Positions 1 through 14,000 of a stretch of DNA of 64,000 nt are shown piece after piece (position 1 is the stretch's first letter; each line of letters begins with the position of its first letter). The stretch is from Pegea sp. RAD2-039. Lineage: Eukaryota > Chordata > Thaliacea > Salpida > Salpidae. The translations under genes and the position numbers were made by a program. Under the pieces are notes generated by a model. The model made no database searches. It was given only the letters and a program-made list of their open reading frames with translations, and was not told where the DNA came from. Location of the stretch: NCBI GenBank assembly GCA_034620365.1, contig JAQGEQ010000037.1:248001-312000 (forward strand), given 5' to 3'.

Positions 1-3000
1 AAACGAAGCTCCAAACTTATGTATAAAGCAATTAAAACTAAAAGGTGTAAACGAGTTTTGATTTTTTATTCTGATAAACCTTATGGAAAGTTGAATACTT
101 TGCCAACTATCATCTCAGCATCATTTTTAGAAGCTTTATAACAGTTTTAGTGAAACACGTGTCTCTCTGTTTCAACCTTCTTATTAAAATATAAAATATA
201 TTTCAATAAAATGTTGTCTATTTCAGTCTGTATTTACAAATATATATACAGTAAGTCGTTGAAGAAAATAAATACTTTTTATTAATATATTTAAAGTTTA
301 AGCTGAACAAAACCTTATTAATATTTAAACAAGTTAAACCAGATTTTCTTTTATAGGTAAAACAGAAAAGAGATCTATTAATTGATAAAAAACTATTTAT
401 TTAAAAGTTATAAGTAATTTTATTTGGTGTTGTAAGCTCTGTTTTTATAGATTTTGAATATTGATATCCAATGCACATTCCTTAAATTTAATGCGTTCAA
501 AAGTGACATTTATCTTTTGCTGAAATCAGATGCATTAATATTTGTTATTAATTATATCGTTATTAAAAAAAATTCATTTTACAGCAAGATAATCATAATC
601 TAGTTTTTAATTTCTTTCTGATTCATCGACAGTTTAAGAATATTACATTTTTATACATTTACTTAACAGTGTAAGACAAAATGAAAACTACTTAAATAAG
701 AGCTTCTTAAAAAGATAATTTATCTTAAAAATCATAAAAAGTAAGAAAGTAAAAGAAATATAATTTGTGCAATCATTTTATTACTTCATTTGAATAAAAA
801 AGTTTATTTGAATACAAAGTTTTAGTTTTCTGTAAAGTTACACTTTTGTGCTCTGCAAAATAAGAATTATTTTTTATTAAAATCATCTAAACTATTATCT
901 GATTTATAAGATATAACTGATTAATCAATCTATAAATTTCTACTAAAAGATGTTCAATACTATTGTCACCGATATCTGATAGATTACCTATTAATTTATT
1001 AGCTCTTATGAAAACTAAAACTATTTCAATACTTTGAACTTTTTATAATGACAAGCTTTACATTTTTTAACTTTGTACATTAAAGTATTGTATAAAGCAA
1101 AGATTAATTTCTTTATATCAAAATTGTATTTCAGATTAAATATTATCTTTCAAATACTATATATAGTATTAAATTAGCTATTCTTTGCATTCTTGTAGGT
1201 TTACAATGATTTATCAATGAATATAGTATTTCAAATTTAATAATTTATTTAAATTGCAACTTGATATAAGACGGTTTCTCCTTTATTATTTGTTACCAGT
1301 TCATGTTCAAAGCATTCTATTACTTTAATTTTAATCAAAATTTCAAAAAACATTTTGTTTATATATATCTCATTCAAAAAATTTTAAATCTAATAAATTG
1401 TTTTATAGTTATTTTTGCATCATAGGTGTTTTAATTTCTTATTTGATTTTAAGTTTTTAAAAGACTATTTAATAGGTATGTTTTGAACCTTAGAAAATAT
1501 TTTTCAATACATTTCTTTATTAATAATATATAATTTTTTTTTATATTATTAACACTCCGTGTAATTGTTCACTGTTATATGCTCTGAGTGCTATCGAAAT
1601 ACCATGTGTTACATCTTTTACTTTCTATATTTCTAACTAAATAGATGTTATTCGTGAGATTGTGTGTTAGCGAGAGGTGCTCTCTTCAGGTACCCTCCTT
1701 CTCATTTATTGAAATAAATAAATAAATGACACAAGAATAAGTTTACATTTTCTTTCAAGAAAATGCTATCATAAAATGTTAGAACATATCAAATGATTAT
1801 AAAATTGTTTTACGATTTAATATTTAATTTAAGTAGAATGTCTATATATTTGCTTAGATAATCTGCAGTAAAAAAAGTGAAAATATTTGTAACTTTATCC
1901 AAAACAGTATTGCTCATGACAATGATGGTTTAGACTATTGTTATAAAGTATAAATAAAAAAATATTCATTAAGTATTAAGCACCTGTAAAGTACAACTTG
2001 AAAAGCAGAATTTGGTTTACATTTTTAGTACCACTTAATCTCTTCAAAAAGTTGATATTTTTATTGGTGAAATACCAAGTTACCTACTATGGTTTCTTCT
2101 TCACCAATTTCATATTTGCGTTTAGTTTTAAATTTTTTGTATTTGTGTTTAGCGATTAATCTTTAATTTTAAGTAAACCATGCAAATGTGCAATTCATAA
2201 ATATTAACCAGCATTTAACTTTTTTAATCTTTGTGTTTCATAATAATTATTTGCTTTGAAAGTCAGTAAATAGACTTAAATGTTATTATATAGAAATGTC
2301 CTTACAATATGATAGGAATAAAAATGCTTATTTTCCTTTAAAGAAACATTTTCTGGAAAGGATTGAAACAAACTTAAGATTTAAAAAAACTTATATAAAT
2401 CTTTGATTTAGACCTTGTTATAAAATAAAATGTTACTATATATCAACTTAATGGTTTAGAAAACATTTGAAATTTGATTAACGTTTAATATAAATTCAAA
2501 CTATAACAGTTTACTTTCGATTTAGTTAAAAAGATTATTAAGATTAACAATTTTGTTAAAACACGAAATAAAACGATTTAGTTAATTTTATAGCTTGACT
2601 GGAAGAGCACAAACAGATTTAATGTATTTAAAATTGACTGAAAAAATATAAAACAAACAGAAAAAGATGTTAATGTTTTGACTGAATACTTTTAAATTAC
2701 TTTTAGTGAAATATTCAAAAATTGAAATCAACTTTTAACTGACAAAAAGTTATGAAAATGCCAAACTTACGATATTTTTGAATTGTAGAAATAATCAAAA
2801 ATGTTGAAACTCTTTTGGTCAAAGACTGTTATTGAAATTGATTTTGGTATTTTGATTACTCAAAAAAATTATAATAAATTTTAAAACAAGTAAACAACAA
2901 ATAAATATAATAGATATTAGTGATAGAATCTTGCAACTCAGAATACCTTGTCGATTTAAAAATTAAATACAAATGGAACTTTTTACAATTGAATACTTTA

Positions 3001-5331
3001 CAAGGTAACTAAACATGTATTTTATATACAATACTATTAAATATAAATTATCTTAATATAAATTTACTTTAATCTTAATCTAAATTTACTAAACATATCA
3101 TAAGAGCCTATAAACTAGATAATGATCACTTTTTAGTGATAAACCATTATTATTTTAATCTTAAGCGGTTTTCAATTGTTTTTAGTTCAATCGTAACTTC
3201 CACACAATAAAGATATAATCTTCAGATTGACGTGTTTCGACTTCTACAAAAATCGAATACTTTTGTGTTAGAAATTGACTAAAAACCAAATTTGGTTTTA
3301 ATATATTAGCTGAAACATTTTTTAGGCCAAACTTTAGAATATCTTAGTTTTCTGATATACAGATAAATCAACTTTGGTCAAATTATTTTAGAAACTAATT
3401 AAAAACTTCAAAAGAATATAAATAAATTATATTTAGAAACCTTCTAATTCGCTCATATTATTTGATTTTCGTTTTATAAGAGAGAAGTTGTAACAAGCAA
3501 CCACGAGTTAAATAAATAAATAAATTAAAAAGTAAGTTTGTTGACAATTACTGAAAATCTGGTTAACACAGATGATTAAAAATAGAAAAATATTTTATTA
3601 GTTGTAAAGAATATGTTTAGTAAATTATAACTTTTTCATAATAATAAAACACAAGCCGTAACTTAAGAAAATAGAAAACAAGTTTATACTTTATGTTTAG
3701 AGTATCAACTTGTTATTCAGGTTTCTATCCAATATCATCAGCAACTCAAGTGTACAGATCATACATACAAACATAGCAAGTGCAAGAATTTACAGTGATT
3801 GCCATAAATAAAAGCTAAATTCTTAAACACAAACTTTTAGATGAATTCTCTTGTAGCCACATCAAATAATCATCTTTTTTCAGTCTCCGAACCTTAATAA
3901 CTCTTCAGACATAAAAAAAATTAACAAAATATATTATTGTACAAACTTATATTCTTATTTTATGGATTGATTAATGTTATATTGATACAATTAATCTTAT
4001 ATAAACTGTTTTAGTTATATAAGGTTTACTTGGTGGTCGTTTTTTTGTATTTATCAGTATGATAAAGTACTCACTAAATTTAAAAACACTTTAAGATATA
4101 GATAGTTTCTTTTTGTTGTCATATTAGAAGAAAATTAATAATTTAATGATAAATATCTGCTACTAATTTTGATGCTAAGTTTAAATCTTTTATTTAGTTC
4201 TTTTAAAGTCTTATATCTACTTTTCAACAGTTGATTCAGATAATTCTGTTTAAAATGTTTAAATAAAAACTTGATGAATAATATAATGATAAAAAGTTTT
4301 CAAAATGATATACAATTATATTTTTATTATTTTATATTGTTTATTTATTTTCAAAATATTGATTAAAGTAACTTTTGAAACAACAGATTTGAATAAAATT
4401 TGATTGATACTGAAAATCAGACTTAATGTCGCCTTCATATTAAAAAACAAATTTTAAAAAAACGAAAAATTAAAAAATTTGTATGTAAGTTTTTGCTTAC
4501 TACCAACTGAAACAATATTTTCTTATAAACTTTCACCAGTAAAAGCGCTAAAGAGTAATTTATTCTTTCTTTGAATGAATCAGAACAAGATGTATTATAA
4601 AATACTAAATAAAAATGATTTCATTCAAAACAATCTGAATAATTGACAAAATTATATTACAATTTCTAAAAATTAATCTATTTTTTATGACTTTATACTT
4701 TTTATCTACATTTAATATTATAAATATTATTGACGTATCAACAAAATAGGGTCATACGGAAAGGTTTCAGTATCTTTTATCAATTTATAACTTTGATGGT
4801 TACTTAAAAAGACATTAGATGGATGATTATTTTAATTTTTAATATTCTTTTCGTAATAGTAATAGTGAAAATGATAAAAAGAAATAGTAGTCTATAAGTG
4901 TAGAAGCTTGTAATCTGATTTTAACAATTTTAAGCCTCAACAAAAGCTGCCACAAAACATTTGTTTTGTTGAACAACACAAAGCTGGTAAACATTGATTA
5001 ATAGCAAAGGATATAAAAAATGTTTTTGAGGTTTTTCCTACCTAGAAAAAGTTTACTTTCAACATGTCTATCTCTCTACAATTTTATTTCAATTTACAAA
5101 CATAAACACCACTAAAAAATTAATACTTCGATCTTTATAAATGTCTTTATAGAACTTATGAAGCAAGTAAAGACTTTTCACATTTAAAAGGTATTTCTTT
5201 GTTAGTGAAAACCCTTATCTGTCTTTTGATGCATACATAAGTGCATATAAGTGTCTATATTGATGACATTTATGGAAACCATAGATGTTTAGTCGCAAAA
5301 CATACGTTAGTGACACACTATGAAATAGTTA
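1..5331. other. AT-rich non-coding stretch
   Basis: Nothing is supported as a gene here. Small features only: an E-box CACGTG at 156-161, and short AAAT microsatellites at about 1709-1728 and 3509-3526. Open frames are below about 60 codons and have the Phe/Ile/Lys/Asn/Leu composition expected of random AT-rich DNA. Confidence 0.6.
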
Positions 5332-5893
5332 ATGAACTTTTCAAGCACTCTCATGCAGTTTGAAGATGAAAAAGATGATATGACAGCTATCAAAGATGAA
5401 AATATTGTTTTTAGAGTGCAAGGAGTAAGGGTTCGGCCCACTTAAGTTCTGTAATAATGAACCAGTTCCAACAGAGAAGAAAACTTTGCTGAAATCGAAA
5501 ACAGAACTCTTCATTCGTAACGAGTCATCAAGCTCTGAGAAAAACTTGATGAGTTTGACACAATGTGAAAATATCTATCTCCCTGGTGACAAACTTACTG
5601 GTAATTGAGCTTAACCTGGCAATGCTGGGCTAAATCGTCGCATAACAATAGAATCATCCCCAGGAGACATCGGATTCTGTCTCGATATTAGATGTCATGA
5701 TAAAACTTGTCGTAGGCTTTGAGACAAAACAGTTGCTGCTGCTGAGAATGTTTTATTTTTTTATGAAGGTCATACTTTCCCGCCAATATTCGTCATGCTG
5801 TGTGACGTCACAACTTTTCGAACGATTAGGATAGAAATAAATTCCATTTCAAATTACTTTCTGATGAAGTTGGTATTTAAATTCCATTTTGTT
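5332..5893 (+). pseudogene. Possible decayed coding region, family not recognised
   Basis: Two overlapping stretches read like protein in different frames. From ATG 5332 a 37-codon frame includes FEDEKDDMTAIKDENIVFRV and stops at 5445; a splice-like GA|gtaagg lies inside it at about 5424-5430. A second frame is open 5429-5605 (FCNNEPVPTEKK ... ENIYLPGDKL), then 5615-5719 (LNRRITIESSPGDIGF) and 5723-5893, with only three stops in about 155 codons. A frameshift plus stops is what a pseudogene or transposon relic would show. I recognise no domain. Less AT-rich DNA has fewer chance stops, so a non-coding island is a real alternative. Confidence 0.2.
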
Positions 5894-8800
5894 TAAAAAT
5901 ATTGTTAATTCTTTTAAGATTGTTATTTTTATTGCTTGTTTTTTGTCATCTACATCTCAGCTTATTTCTAATCCCTTTGAATACTGCAGAAGTTACCTGA
6001 TTTCTGTTTAAGTGTGTAGAATGTAAATGTTATAAAAATAGTAAAATATTTTTCAAACAAGAAAAATTTTCTTGAAGAATTCTGAAGGTATATTAACGGT
6101 TGGTAATCCCATTAAAATTCCTAACAAAGTAAGTTCAACTAATTTGTTACTACATCTTTTTGTCAGGTAAATAGATCTAGGTTTTGCCAATTTAAGTGTG
6201 CAAGTGATTATTGTTAAATGCAAAAAAAAAGGATGAAAATAATTAAAAGATTTCAAAAAATCTTGCTGAAGTTTAACAATAAATATATCATTATGAGTTT
6301 GAAGTCAAGTAATCTGTAAGAAGTTAGGTATAAAAATGATAATTTTATCAACTATTTCTAAACATATGTTACATATAAACATATTTTTCTGAATCTACAA
6401 TTTTAAATATTTATAGCTCAATGACAAATTTATGTATCATGATTAAATATAATAACATATACTGCTTTTATACCAATTGATACATTAAATATCAAAATTA
6501 CAATTAAAATGGTTTAACTTTCATCGCAATGTTGTCAAAATTTGAAGAATAATCCGTAATTTGAATGCCTTAAAACCATTATTGGCTTTTTACACTTCTA
6601 ACTTAGCTTCCAAAACTGTTTTACTACCTTGAATGTAACTCAGTGAATATAATTATCAGTTTTTCTCGTATCAACTCAGCTTAAAATTATTCCTTTAAGA
6701 AGTTCCTCCAGATATATCAGTTTTTAAACCAGTATGTAAATTTGTAAAATATAGTCCTACACTATCTTATTATCATCTGTAAAAAATTGTTATCTGTCAA
6801 GTCGACAAGAAAAGAGATATTAAGCTTCTGTTTCAATTGTAAAATATTGGTGTGCAGTAATATTACAATAATATTAAAAATTAAATTTTTATTTTAATCC
6901 TTTCATGAAGTCAGAAGCCAGAGTTAATCAGTAAATCATCCTAACTATCACGGACAAGTAGTGCTTCATATTTTTCTTTATAACTAGCCTCCTAATCCTC
7001 TACACAATATAAACAATTAGATTTATATTCGTTCAAAACACAATAACCTGTAATACGTAGATAATAGATTCTTTTAATTGAATTAAAACATTGAATGATT
7101 TAAATGTCGTCTATAAAAGTTTTAAAGCCAATGAATAAGATTAGAAGGATAGTTGGTGTAATAGACATTGATATTTGTAAAATAGTTTCTTAAGAAGTAT
7201 TATAGCAAAATTTTTATAATTTTTTCGTTTTTTTTTATTATTTTGGTCAAAATTGATGAAGATTTTTTATGTTATTAGAACTAAATTTTCAGAGAAATAA
7301 TTTTTGTGATGTGAAGATATTTATGCAAAAATAAAAAAAAATATAATTCATCAGGGACTCTTTTACCTGACATTAAAAGTTTTATTCATTAATGGAAAAT
7401 ACCAATTGATTCATTTGTCAGCACTTAAGATGTCCTTTATGTCTGAACTGATGTTATAGTTACAAGAAGTAGTCATCTATCATTAAATTAGTCTTCATCT
7501 TTCAACAAAATTGAAAAGGGAATTTTTTTGACAGTCAGCAACATGATAAATCCATTTTAAAAATTAAATATACTTTAAGCTGTTTGATATTTGTTAATAA
7601 TTTAATTGACTTTTCAATGAAGTTATAATTGCAGAAGTTGGCTCATTATCATCTAATTATCTTAAGTTACTTAAAATGTTAACAATTAGTACATCTATAA
7701 GTGATATCGGGGTGTTCAACCATAAGAAAAATGAGAACAAACCTTTTTTAAGTTAAGGTAAAAGTCTTCTAATTTATACCTATCTTATCAGTATCATTAT
7801 CAAGAGCCATCAGTCCAAATTTTTACTAAAAACAAATATTACAGCAAGAAAAAGATCACCATAGATATTTGTTTTATGTAATTAAGATTTATGTACCTCT
7901 TAATTTCAACTAACTACTAAAAATTGTTTAAATTTGTTGATATTCACCAGAAATAACATTTTATAATCGATTAGTAGAAACTTTGATCTTATTGTTGAGT
8001 TATAACATTTTCAAGTTTACTTTTTTTACACTTGTTTAGTAAATCTATATGACAATGTCAAGTTTGAAATAAGCAATTGTTTTATTGACATAAATTTTTC
8101 TTTGGTATATAACTTTATCAGTAGCTTCCTAATAAATAGTGTTTCATTTATCCTAATAATTAAGCTCACAAAGTTATACATTATAACTACCTGAACAAAT
8201 TCTTTCTTTTTACTTAAAGCTTTATAATGTCTTAATAACACCAGAATTTTAGCTAAAAACAGATCTTGTAATTGCTTTAATTATGATTTAATTAGATTAA
8301 AAGCCTGACTAATTAATGATTAGCTATTATAGAAGTCGTTTTCAAAATCTTTAAAATGATATTTTAAATGCAAGAAATATTTATACATTATTATATGATT
8401 TATGTTTTGGTTTTTTTATAATTAAAATCATAGAAACACTATAATATATTATAGCATAAACCTTATGAAAATTATCAAAATAAACTTAATCAAATTTTAT
8501 GAAAGCATAACAAATATTTTCTATATTTTATTAATGTTTATATTTTGGCCTACACAATTATAAGCAAATAAAAAGACAGATAAATAACGCTGAAAACCAA
8601 AAACTATTAACTAGAAAAGACTAAATGTTTTGAATAACTCAAACTATTGTTCGTAAAAATTATCTTAAAAATGTGAAAAAATGTTTGTTCAGCGTGTAAC
8701 TTAATATATTGTAGTTAAAAGGCTTCTACTTTAAGCTTTGAATATTTGTTTAGTATATGTTGTGTGAATCTCTTGTCTAAGTTATAATGTTTTCAACTAT

Positions 8801-10739
8801 GATTTATTATTTTTTAATAAATTCGAATATCTTGTAAATGTAAGTATAAACAAAAGCTAAAACTTACAACTATAAAAATATTTCTTCGTCAAACTTTATA
8901 AATATTTAAAAAAAAGTTTGAAAGCGATAAATTGATTTGACGATGGTTGAATAATCAAAATAAATTTTGTTTTCGATAATTTATTATAATTGATAATAAA
9001 TTTAATAACAGAATTTTGTCAAGAAGCCTTTAAAATATAATTTTAAGTTGGATTATTTTAAGAAAAAATTGAAAAAGCTTTTTTTATGTTTACATAAAAC
9101 TTACTTGTATTTCTGTTGCTTGTATTTCAAGAAAATGTTAGTTTTTTATGCCAAAATTGTAAGTTTAATTGATTTTATGCAAATGATGCATTTGTCGCTA
9201 ACTAAATTTTTCTTATCTTTTCAAATGATGAAAATGTTGATGATATTAAATTAATTTGGCTTCAAATAAAACTGAATACCCAAACAAAAACTGAAATCAT
9301 GAATAAAACTGAAATAATAAGCTAATAATATTTAGCTTAAATTTAAGCTGCAAAAATGATATCTTTAATAATAAATAGTTTAAAATGAAATTAGATAAAA
9401 CAATTTAAGTTTGAACATTTTTACATCTTAGCATAAATCATGTCTTATTTGCTTATGTAAATAATAAGGATGAATTTAAAATCTATTGAAATTGTAAACA
9501 ACTTTTAACTAAAAAGCATTTTGATAAATCGTGGCTATATCAGATTAAATTTCTATATTTAACCTAGCATCTAAGTTTTGGGTTTGATTATTTTGAAAAA
9601 AGCTGTATTAAAAAGCATAAAATTTTTAAAGTGGCATAATCTGTTACACGTTTGACTTTAAGGTTTAAAAAAAATAAAAAAATATTGTAGTTTTATACTA
9701 CGTAAAAGAAGTTAGCATTTTTGTTGATTAAATTTAAGAAAAAGAAAATTTGTTAAAATTAGAAAAGTTAAGAAAAATAAAAATAGCTGATTGTGCTAAA
9801 AATAAATTGACTTATTAAAACATCTGATTTTTGAAAACTATAATTAAACTGGAGATTGACTCATTCATGATAAAACTTTTAAATTAAATACTTCAGAGTT
9901 ATCATTGATTGATTCTTTAAATATAAATAGTAAATTCCCCATCAAACTCTTGCTTGTAGTCTTTGAATCATTTTAATGAATCACTGATGATGTTAAAAGA
10001 CTTATAAATTTGAGTCAAAAAAAAAGAAAGTTCAAAATATAATTTTTTGTCAGAATTAAACAAATTTGATACCAGAGTCTGAAGATCTTTTAATACTCAT
10101 TTTGATGTATATTTTTATAAGGAATCAAAGATCTTTTAGAAAGAATCTATGTCTTTGTTGATTAGAGAGATATTTATATTGAAGTTAAAGTAACCGTGAG
10201 ATATAAACGTGAACGTTTTGATTCGAAAAGAATTTGATTTTGAAGCTATTTTCGAAAAACTGTAAATTTGTTTTTTATATTTTTGATCTTTTAGTAAATA
10301 CTCACTAATGTTATAATAAATGAAATCTATTAATATATGATTACATCAATGCTTTTATAAATTGAAACTAATAAGTTTAAGCACATTAACAACTGACATT
10401 TTATTAACGAGCTGGTTTTACCATGAACTTTTGAAATAGTATTTGAAACTTTAAAAATTGACACAGCAATTTTGATCATATTAACTTCTTCATAAATATC
10501 ATTTTATAATCAAGTCTTATGCAATTAAAACGTTCGTTCATCAACAAATTATCACTCTTTAAATCCATATAAATGCGCAGACTTTTCGTTTAAGGTAGAA
10601 AAGTAAAATTAATTTAATAGCCGATCAATAATTCTCTCTTTTTATTCGCTTTTCAATCATTGACATAACAATATGAGTATTTTAGGATTACAACAAAACA
10701 AAAAAAAACAGATTTTGAGAAACAACACAAAATTGACAG
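5894..10739. other. AT-rich non-coding stretch
   Basis: Only chance-level ORFs of 67-71 codons, for example minus 6053-6256 and 8026-8241 and plus 9048-9254, all dominated by Lys, Leu, Phe and Ile codons. No repeat, RNA gene or motif cluster was noticed. Confidence 0.6.
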
Positions 10740-11053
10740 GTTATGCTTCACTGCATACAACCTTGAAAGTTATTTCGTGATTCGGTAAAATTCTCGTCGA
10801 ATCTCTACCCACCAGTAAGATCACGTAACAGGGAGAACAAGTAGAAACCTAGAATCAAGAGATCTTCAATGTCTCTTTATCACCACAGAACCTTTGCCTG
10901 GATTATAAGTTTTATCTTTCGCCCAACAGACTAAGCTCGTTTCGCTTCAATGAACAAACATGCAAGTATGCTATGTACGGAAAGACGTTAAGTAAATTGT
11001 ATTTTGTTCTTTATGGTTGTGTTAATCGGCGACTATTCAATATAGAAAACTGA
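10740..11053 (+). other. GC-richer island with a 67-codon stop-free stretch, unrecognised
   Basis: From 10853 to the TGA at 11051 one plus-strand frame is open (including SLSPQNLCLDYKFYLSPNR), without an ATG near its start. An acceptor-like tatcaccacag ends at about 10888, but no matching donor stands out. The first 110 bp of the island have stops in that frame. It could be an exon of an unseen gene, a relic or non-coding regulatory DNA. Confidence 0.12.
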
Positions 11054-14000
11054 CTAAAATTGTTCTTCTTAAATGCCTAATGAAAAAGGGTTTTTCTTAA
11101 AATATTTAAAATGGTTTTTCTTGAAGTTTTTGGTTTATTGCTTAAACTAATTATTTTTGGATTCGTGGTAAGACTTTGAAAAATATTTGAATAAAAAATT
11201 AGTTTCATTTTTAGTTTGTTAGTTTGATGTTTATAAGTTCTACTAACATTTAATTAAAAATTAAAAAAAATAAACAATCATATTGAAATTATTATTACTA
11301 AAACATAAAATCATTTTTGCTGACTATTATTCAATTTTTAATTTGCTAAAAATTTACTTTTTTGGTTAAGTACACTTAATTCAAATTCACATCATCTATT
11401 TTTCATTCTTAGCCATTTAAAATGACAAGAATTAATATAGATAAATATTAACAAAAATAATTCTTTATTAAATAAATTTAAATTAAACTGAATGTGTTTT
11501 CAATATTTCAAAACTATTTATCAGATTTATAAGAGATTATTTTTGACATTGTATAGAGTTTTTTAATGAATTTTATTTGGTATATTGCTACTAAGTAACT
11601 CAGATAAAGTTGTTACAAATCTTATCTGCACGTTTTCTTTTAAAATTCCTCTGTTTCACGTCTTTTTAAATCAAATGTTTTTAATATAAAATATATCAAT
11701 TTTCAACATTTCATAACAAAACAAAAATAAATTTATTAAAAAAATTAATATAATGGTAAATAAGTTTTGAAAATTTAGAACATTTTTCAAAAGAAGATAA
11801 AGATGAACATTTTATTAAACCAAGAGCAGTTTGTGAAATAAAATGATTTTTCAAATCTTGTTTGTCACACCAAATATTAATAGTAAAAATTTAAATAAAT
11901 TAAAAGATTGTTATATTCTAGTTAATTGATAAATGTTCTATTTTCTATTATTTCAAGCACCAAAACAGGTATGGTAGACCAAAAAAATGTTGACGATAAT
12001 TTTTAATCAAGAATATCTAGTACTACCTATTTATTGTAATAAAGAACGTAAACTTACATCAAGACTTAAAGTGAATGATTACTTTGAATGAAATTATTTG
12101 TGACAGGTTGAAAATTAATATTTAAAGTATACTCTGAAACAATAATGAATTCATACATCATGTTAAGATAATAAAATAGAAATCTTTTATATAGTCATCT
12201 TTGAGACATATGATAAAAATGGACAAATACATAATTTTCAATCTATTTTTTCCAAGTTTGATTTCTATTGTTAATTTACTATTTTTTCTCTTATCTTTCC
12301 ATTTTACTGCTGATATCTTGTAAAATGTAAATCTAAATAAATGACCAAGTTAAAATTATCAGTATTTTCATACAGAAGAAGTTTTATCTGACATTTCTAT
12401 GGGTTTCTAGAAAAACAAACAAGTGTTTAGTCTGTTTAGGGTTATTTGAATAACATTTTAAAATATTTTAGACAGAAATTTCTATTCTGTTCACTTATTT
12501 GTCACTACAACATTTCACTTTTCACGTTTTGCAGCTAGTCAAATATTTAAAGTTCTACTTTTTCTATTATCCATCTATCATTTAACTGCATCAGCTATTA
12601 ACAATGCTCCAAAAGGTCTTTAGATCAAACTTCATTTGATGTGATCAAAAAAAATAAAGCTATCAACTTACTTACTAACTCTGACAGCTTTTTGGCATTT
12701 TAGAAGCGGTTGAAAAACTTTAATCAAAAATTTCGTGTTATTATTTTCAAAAAACGACATCGACTGAAGCACAATTTCTAAAGATGAATTTCAATTTAAT
12801 AGCTTTTAAAATCGGATGAACTTTTTAAAAATTCGTCTATATATGGTGATATTGTTTTAAATTTTTATTTTCATAAATAAATTGAGAGTGGTTAGTAGAA
12901 ACTTGTTAGGGAATATTCAGACCACCCGGTACTAGCCGCTCATGAAATAGTATGATTGTACATCTATATTAAAGTAGTTTTGATCATAAATTATTTTCAA
13001 AAACATCATTAGTTTGTCTTGTGATTGTGACAGGCCAAAATTAAATCGTGGACCTTCATTCAGCAGTTATTTTTGGTCTGCTACCCAGGTATGTTTGCAT
13101 TTTTTAGATATATTTAACCTTCAATCACTTGAGTTGATTTTGTTTAAATGAAAATTTCTTTTATAAATAAAATAATCAATTCATTTGTGCAGAAAATCTT
13201 TTAAGTAATCTCAAACTAGTTTTGTTTTCATTTCATTTAATTTTAGTTTGAAACTCAATTATGCATTACATTTGGTCATCTTTGTTTTTGTATAGTTGTT
13301 AGTTTTTGAAACTGTTTGTTTTGTACATCATTTTTATGGTTTACTCTCATACTAGTATCTAGTTAACTACCATTAATTATGTTACTGATGTTGCCACAAA
13401 TTTTTAAATAATTAGTTTTGTTTGAAAATCTTGCAAAAATATTACTAACAACGTTTTTAGTTTACAGACCTAGTAAATTTAAACTGTTTTGATTGTACTT
13501 AGGCTAAATACTTTTTTTCAAATTACAGTTATAAAAGGAAAAGATAAGATGTTAGTTTAGTAAACAGTTAATTTTGTTGAAGCATTTTGTATAGCACTAT
13601 TATTAGCTGATCAAAATGTTTGTTAAAACACACGGCGATAAAAAGTTTAAAACCCTGTTAAGAAGTAATAAGTTATCAAAACTTTCCATTCATCATACAC
13701 AGTTTTATTTGAACTAAATTTCGTTAAAACATTCTAATTATACTGATGTTACAAATTTTTAAACTTGAAGTGTTCTACTATTTCAAATAAGATTAAAAGT
13801 TTGAAGCTTAATTTGATTTCCTTGTCAGATTCATTCATTAAAAAATGTTTCATCTTAAATTTATGAGAAGTAAACGAACAAAATATTAGAGAGTTAAATT
13901 ATTTAAAATAGAATTGAGTTTGTATCTCAGGTCATTTTTATTTCATTTAATTGAACAGAAACCATGAAAAAAGTCGTTTTATCTACACAACGACAAGACT

